Source of the DNA: Verrucomicrobiaceae bacterium
Lineage (GTDB): Bacteria > Verrucomicrobiota > Verrucomicrobiae > Verrucomicrobiales > Akkermansiaceae
Reading direction: 5' to 3'
Assembly (NCBI GenBank): GCA_947372405.1
Contig: CANBTO010000129.1
Location: 1-10,735, forward strand
DNA length: 10,735 nt
Position numbers and translations under genes: made by a program. Each line of letters starts with the position of its first letter. The stretch's first letter is position 1. The notes beneath the pieces were generated by a model. The model saw only the letters and a list, made by a program, of their open reading frames with translations. It was not told the origin of the DNA and searched no databases. Positions 7,682 through 10,735 of the stretch are shown in pieces.

Positions 7682-8451
7682 TGGAAATCATCATCCAACC
7701 TACCGCAGAGGCCGCGACCGATGTTGCTGCCAGAATCATCGCGAAGCTTTTGCGCACCAAGCCAAACACGGTGCTCGGCCTCGCCACCGGCAGCACGCCG
7801 CTGCTGCTTTACCGCAAGCTCATCGAGATGAATCTCGACTGGAGCGCGGTCACCACGTTCAACCTCGACGAATACATCGGCCTGCCGAAGGAACATCCAC
7901 AGTCCTACCACAGCTTCATGTGGGAGAACCTCTTCAGCCACATCAATCTCAAGCCGGAAAACATCCACATCCCTGACGGCAACACGAAGGATGTGCCCGA
8001 ATTCTGCGCGGCCTACGAAGCGGAAATCCGCGCTGCGGGCGGCATCGACCTGCAGGTTTTAGGCATCGGCACCGACGGACACATCGGCTTCAACGAGCCC
8101 ACGTCCTCGCTCGCATCCCGCACGCGGATCAAGACGCTCACTCCGCAAACTCGCGCGGACAACGCCCGCTTCTTCGGCAGCGAGGCCAGCGTGCCGCACC
8201 ACGTCATCACCATGGGCATCGGCACGATCATGGAAGCTCGGCAGAACCTGCTGCTGGCATTCGGACCTAACAAGGCCCGCGCCATCGCCGAGGCCGTCGA
8301 GGGGCCGGTCACTTCCATGAACCCGGCATCAGCGCTACAACTGCACCAAGTGGTGAAGGTCTGCCTCGACGAACCAGCCGCCGGCCAGCTTCAGCGCGCG
8401 GATTATTATCGCTGGGTTTATGACAACAAGCCGGCGTGGCAGACGTTTTAG
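7681..8451 (+). CDS. nagB: Glucosamine-6-phosphate deaminase
   Basis: This enzyme converts glucosamine 6-phosphate and water to fructose 6-phosphate and ammonia, linking amino sugars to glycolysis. The 256 residues align from end to end with E. coli NagB. Landmarks are GLATGSTP (33-40, phosphate loop), TFNLDEYIGLPKEHPQSYHS (59-78) with D63, GIGTDGHIGFNEP (128-140) with D132, H134 and E139, and SSLASRTRIKTLT (142-154). D63, D132, H134 and E139 match the E. coli catalytic residues D72, D141, H143 and E148. S142, S143, R149 and K151 match E. coli S151, S152, R158 and K160 of the GlcNAc-6-phosphate allosteric site, so allosteric control may be kept. If so, GlcNAc-6-phosphate is probably a real metabolite in this cell. 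The ATG shares one base with the stop of the deacetylase gene. No clear anomaly was seen. Confidence 0.97.
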   Translation: MEIIIQPTAEAATDVAARIIAKLLRTKPNTVLGLATGSTPLLLYRKLIEMNLDWSAVTTFNLDEYIGLPKEHPQSYHSFMWENLFSHINLKPENIHIPDGNTKDVPEFCAAYEAEIRAAGGIDLQVLGIGTDGHIGFNEPTSSLASRTRIKTLTPQTRADNARFFGSEASVPHHVITMGIGTIMEARQNLLLAFGPNKARAIAEAVEGPVTSMNPASALQLHQVVKVCLDEPAAGQLQRADYYRWVYDNKPAWQTF

Positions 8452-8493
8452 CAGGCTGTCCCGAGTATATCCCCCTCCCCGAAAACAAGTCCT

Positions 8494-9891
8494 ATGAATC
8501 AGTCCGACATGCCGTCCAGTCCGCGCCGCGGTTTCCTCAAAGCCCTCGGCGGCATCACCGCAGGCTTTGCTGCGTTCCCGTCGTTATCGTTTGCGAAGGG
8601 CGAGTCCGCCACTCCGTCAAGGCCAGCCAAGGCCAAATACATGGGCGGTTTCAGCGCACCGAAACTTGAAAAGGTCAAGGTGGCCATCATCGGCGTCGGC
8701 GCGCGGGGCTCAGGCCATGCCGCCCATCTGGCAGGCATCGAGGGCGTGGAATTCGTAGGGATCTGCGACCTCGTCGAGGCGCGCGCGAAAAGGTCGGAGA
8801 AGAACGTCGTCAAGCACGGGCACAAGCCGAAGATCTATTTCGGTGAGGAGGAGGCATGGAAAAAAATGCTCGCGGAAACCAAACCGGACGCGGTGTTCAT
8901 CGCCACACCGTGGGACCACCACGCACCGATGTGCGTCGCCGCGATGAAAGCCGGCGCGCACGCGTTTTCCGAAGTGCCCATCGCCTATACCATCGAGGAC
9001 ATGTGGCGGATCGTGGACACCTCGGAAGCCACCGGCCGTCATTGCATGATGATGGAGAACGTCAACTACGGCCGCGAGGAACTCGTTTACCTCAACATGG
9101 TCCGCCAGGGCGTGCTGGGAGACCTTCTCCATGGCGAGGCCGCCTATCTGCATCCCTTGTGCACACAGATGGAAAACGGCGATTCCACCGGATCTTGGCG
9201 CACGTTCCAGTATGCACGGCGCAACGGCAATCTCTATCCGACCCACGGCCTCGGTCCCGTGGCGCAATACATGAGCCTCGCCCGCACCGAGGACACCTTC
9301 GCACGCATGGTTTCATTCTCCTCACCCGCGAAGGGCCGCGCGCTGTATGCCAAGAACTCCACCAAGCTTTCCAATCCGGAGTTCAAGAACCTCGATTTCA
9401 AAGGCGGCGATCTCAACACCTCCATCATCAAGACCGCTCTCGGCCGCACGATCATGGTGCAGTGGGATGAAACCACCCCGCGTCCCTATTCACGCCACAA
9501 CCTGATCATGGGTGTGAAAGGCGTGCTCGCAGGTTTTCCCAACCGCATGTCCGTCGAGGGTCTCACCAAGAGTCACGGTGAAGGCTGGGCCGAAGATGCT
9601 GCCTGGGAGGAACTCGCAGCCAAATACGAGCATCCGCTCTACAAGCGCATGGGGGAACTCGCAAAAAAAATGGGCGGCCACGGTGGAATGGACTACATCA
9701 TGCTTTGCCGCATCATCGAATGCCTGCGCAACGGAGAACCCCTCGACCAGAATGTTTACGAAGGCTGTCTCTGGTCGGCCGTCGGACCACTCAGCGAGAA
9801 GTCGGTGGCGGAAGACGGTGCGCCGCAGGTGTTCCCCGATTTCACGCGAGGCGCGTGGAAAACCACCAGCCCGCTGGGTATCGTGGGCTGA
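8494..9891 (+). CDS. Tat-exported Gfo/Idh/MocA-family protein of the GH109 type (alpha-N-acetylgalactosaminidase-like)
   Basis: GH109 enzymes cleave alpha-N-acetylgalactosaminides by an NAD-dependent oxidation-elimination mechanism with retained cofactor. Residues 9-35 are a twin-arginine signal (SPRRGFLKAL then a hydrophobic stretch), so the protein would be exported folded with NAD bound. The Rossmann fold starts at VAIIGVGARGSG (63-74), with D92 at the end of strand 2 favouring NAD. The usual EKP motif is SEVP (159-162). Strong GH109-like segments are RHCMMMENVNYGREELVYLN (182-201), GNLYPTHGLGPV (245-256) and TTPRPYSRHNLIMGVKG (327-343), recalled from the Elizabethkingia NagA enzyme. At 465 residues the length fits. 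It follows nagB by 42 bases with no terminator between, so it is probably in the same operon. Exact specificity (GalNAc, GlcNAc or another sugar) is not certain, since many Gfo/Idh/MocA proteins from this phylum are uncharacterised. An in-frame ATG at 8509 is an alternative start. Confidence 0.88.
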   Translation: MNQSDMPSSPRRGFLKALGGITAGFAAFPSLSFAKGESATPSRPAKAKYMGGFSAPKLEKVKVAIIGVGARGSGHAAHLAGIEGVEFVGICDLVEARAKRSEKNVVKHGHKPKIYFGEEEAWKKMLAETKPDAVFIATPWDHHAPMCVAAMKAGAHAFSEVPIAYTIEDMWRIVDTSEATGRHCMMMENVNYGREELVYLNMVRQGVLGDLLHGEAAYLHPLCTQMENGDSTGSWRTFQYARRNGNLYPTHGLGPVAQYMSLARTEDTFARMVSFSSPAKGRALYAKNSTKLSNPEFKNLDFKGGDLNTSIIKTALGRTIMVQWDETTPRPYSRHNLIMGVKGVLAGFPNRMSVEGLTKSHGEGWAEDAAWEELAAKYEHPLYKRMGELAKKMGGHGGMDYIMLCRIIECLRNGEPLDQNVYEGCLWSAVGPLSEKSVAEDGAPQVFPDFTRGAWKTTSPLGIVG

Positions 9892-10037
9892 TTGGCGTTC
9901 CGTGCCGATTGGGTTCGAACGAATGGTTTTCTGGAAGAACCACGTGCATGCCCGCGTTTATGGGCATCCCTTGCCGAGACACGCCGCAGCGGCTGTTTTT
10001 GCATGGGGGCACACCCTGAATTTCCAACGATCTGAAA
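9892..10037. other. Intergenic gap between the GH109-type gene and the cytochrome gene
   Basis: These 146 bases separate the end of the amino-sugar cluster from the cytochrome gene. They hold the weak terminator candidate at 9983-10000 and a second small hairpin, ATGCCC-8-GGGCAT, at 9948-9967. No promoter hexamers or ribosome-binding site were convincing. The larger gap compared with the upstream genes suggests the cytochrome is a separate transcription unit. Confidence 0.5.
9983..10000 (+). terminator. Weak rho-independent terminator candidate after the GH109-type gene
   Basis: GCCGCAGCGGC forms a short GC stem (4 bp with a 3-base loop) followed by TGTTTTT. It lies about 90 bases after the GH109 stop and before the cytochrome gene, where a transcript end would make sense. 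The stem is much shorter than in strong terminators, so this may be a chance match. Confidence 0.25.
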
Positions 10038-10735
10038 ATGAAGAAAGTAAGCAGCATCTGCATCCTCCCGCTCATCGCCGCGGGCATGGCAAAGGGACAG
10101 GCCGAATTTGACGCGGTGCCCGAGGGCAAAAAAGTTTTTGAATCGATGGGCTGCATCGTCTGCCACTCGACACTCAAGGACGACGCCTCTCCCAAAGCAG
10201 GCCCCAACCTCTACGGCGTGTTCCTTTCCAAACCACGAACGGTGGAAACGGTCCTGGCCGCGAGCGGCGAGAAGAGAATGGTCAAGGCCAACCTGGACTA
10301 CCTCATGAAGTCGGTGCGCAAGCCGACGGAAGACCTGGTGGTGGCGGAATCGGGACCGACCAAAGGCACCGCCTATCCACCGATCATGCCGGCCTTCGCT
10401 CCGGAAGTGATCAGGGACCAGGATCTGGAATCGATCTGGCACTATCTGCGTAGCATGGCGGATCCCGGCAAGGCCGGACCGGCCAAGGTGATGCTGAAGC
10501 GGAAAAACGAAGTGGCCGCCAAATCGTTGCTGGAGATTCCGGGGGAAATCCCTGTCGCCACGCGCCCGCGGGTGCAGCGTGCGCCACTCGTCGGCTTGAG
10601 CGGACGCGCCGTCCACGTCGGACTGCCCGATGGCATGAGCTACAGCTTCGATCCACGCATGCTTTCGGTTAGAAGAATCTGGAGCGGAGGTTTCCTCAAC
10701 CTGAAGGAGGAATGGACCGGCCGCGCCGGAAACCC
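10038..10735 (+). CDS. Secreted c-type cytochrome with a C-terminal extension domain (3' end outside window)
   Basis: The frame opens at the ATG at 10038 and stays open for 232 codons to the window edge. Residues 1-22 are a signal peptide (MKKVSSICILPLIAAGMAKG-QA). A monohaem cytochrome c domain follows: CIVCH at 39-43 binds haem covalently, and M117 in YPPIMPAF is the probable distal ligand. The domain ends near residue 140 (DQDLESIWHYLRSM). Residues about 185-230 start a second domain (GLSGRAVHVGLPDGMSYSFD, then IWSGGFLNLKEEWTGRAG). This pattern recalls the DUF6797-like region in large Planctomycetes/Verrucomicrobia cytochrome proteins, a recognition from memory only. It would act in the periplasm as an electron carrier or the electron-accepting part of a sugar or alcohol dehydrogenase. 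A link to the amino-sugar operon is not shown: the gap is 146 bases and a weak terminator may intervene. No clear ribosome-binding site precedes the ATG. Confidence 0.88.
   Translation, partial: MKKVSSICILPLIAAGMAKGQAEFDAVPEGKKVFESMGCIVCHSTLKDDASPKAGPNLYGVFLSKPRTVETVLAASGEKRMVKANLDYLMKSVRKPTEDLVVAESGPTKGTAYPPIMPAFAPEVIRDQDLESIWHYLRSMADPGKAGPAKVMLKRKNEVAAKSLLEIPGEIPVATRPRVQRAPLVGLSGRAVHVGLPDGMSYSFDPRMLSVRRIWSGGFLNLKEEWTGRAGN

Noticed and set aside
9664..9671. Run of eight A within the GH109-type gene (and a run of seven near 8860)
   Set aside because: Could suggest slippage, but the frame is intact on both sides and the encoded Lys-Lys-Met fits the protein. Nothing shows programmed frameshifting.
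9948..9967. Hairpin ATGCCC-8-GGGCAT after the GH109-type gene
   Set aside because: The stem is only 6 bp and no T-run follows, so I do not call it a terminator.
9756..10616. Minus-strand open frame of 286 codons
   Set aside because: It lies across the end of the GH109-type gene, the gap and the cytochrome gene. Its translation is rich in Arg and His without domain features, so it is a shadow.
1..10735. CRISPR, tRNA/rRNA, transposase or phage genes
   Set aside because: No regularly spaced repeats, RNA gene sequences, or transposase/integrase motifs were seen on either strand.

Overview
The window is GC-rich and densely coding. It most resembles an accessory carbohydrate-use region of a verrucomicrobial bacterium (Verrucomicrobiae, Luteolibacter-like). 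That placement is an inference from the gene mix: a DUF6288-type secreted protein, a LacI regulator, a sugar porter, a Tat-exported GH109-type protein and a c-type cytochrome with a Planctomycetes/Verrucomicrobia-style C-terminal extension. Starts without a visible Shine-Dalgarno sequence also fit. No rRNA, tRNA, CRISPR array, insertion sequence or attachment site was seen.

Layout. On the minus strand, from 2029 leftward off the window, lies a large secreted protein with a signal peptide, a PDZ-like domain, an alpha/alpha-barrel-like region and HEAT-like repeats. A gap of about 500 bases follows, containing a perfect 15-bp palindrome. The remaining genes are all on the plus strand: a LacI-family regulator (2528-3514), a sugar-porter MFS transporter with an enlarged external loop (3603-5444), a ROK-like sugar kinase homologue with an N-terminal extension (5449-6819), a PIG-L/LmbE zinc deacetylase (6824-7681), glucosamine-6-phosphate deaminase NagB (7681-8451), a Tat-signal Gfo/Idh/MocA protein of the GH109 type (8494-9891), and a c-type cytochrome that runs off the right edge (10038 onward).

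How the genes may work together. From the transporter to NagB the spacings are 4 bp, 4 bp and a 1-base stop/start overlap, which marks one operon. GH109 follows after 42 bp with no terminator in between. The simplest reading is an amino-sugar utilisation locus. GH109 would release N-acetylhexosamine outside the cytoplasm, the MFS protein would import it, and the ROK-like protein would phosphorylate it. The PIG-L protein would remove the acetyl group, and NagB would make fructose-6-phosphate and ammonia. LacI is the likely local regulator. No classical NagA is present in the window, so the PIG-L enzyme occupies the deacetylase step. This non-canonical route is the most interesting hypothesis here; only the NagB step is close to certain from sequence.
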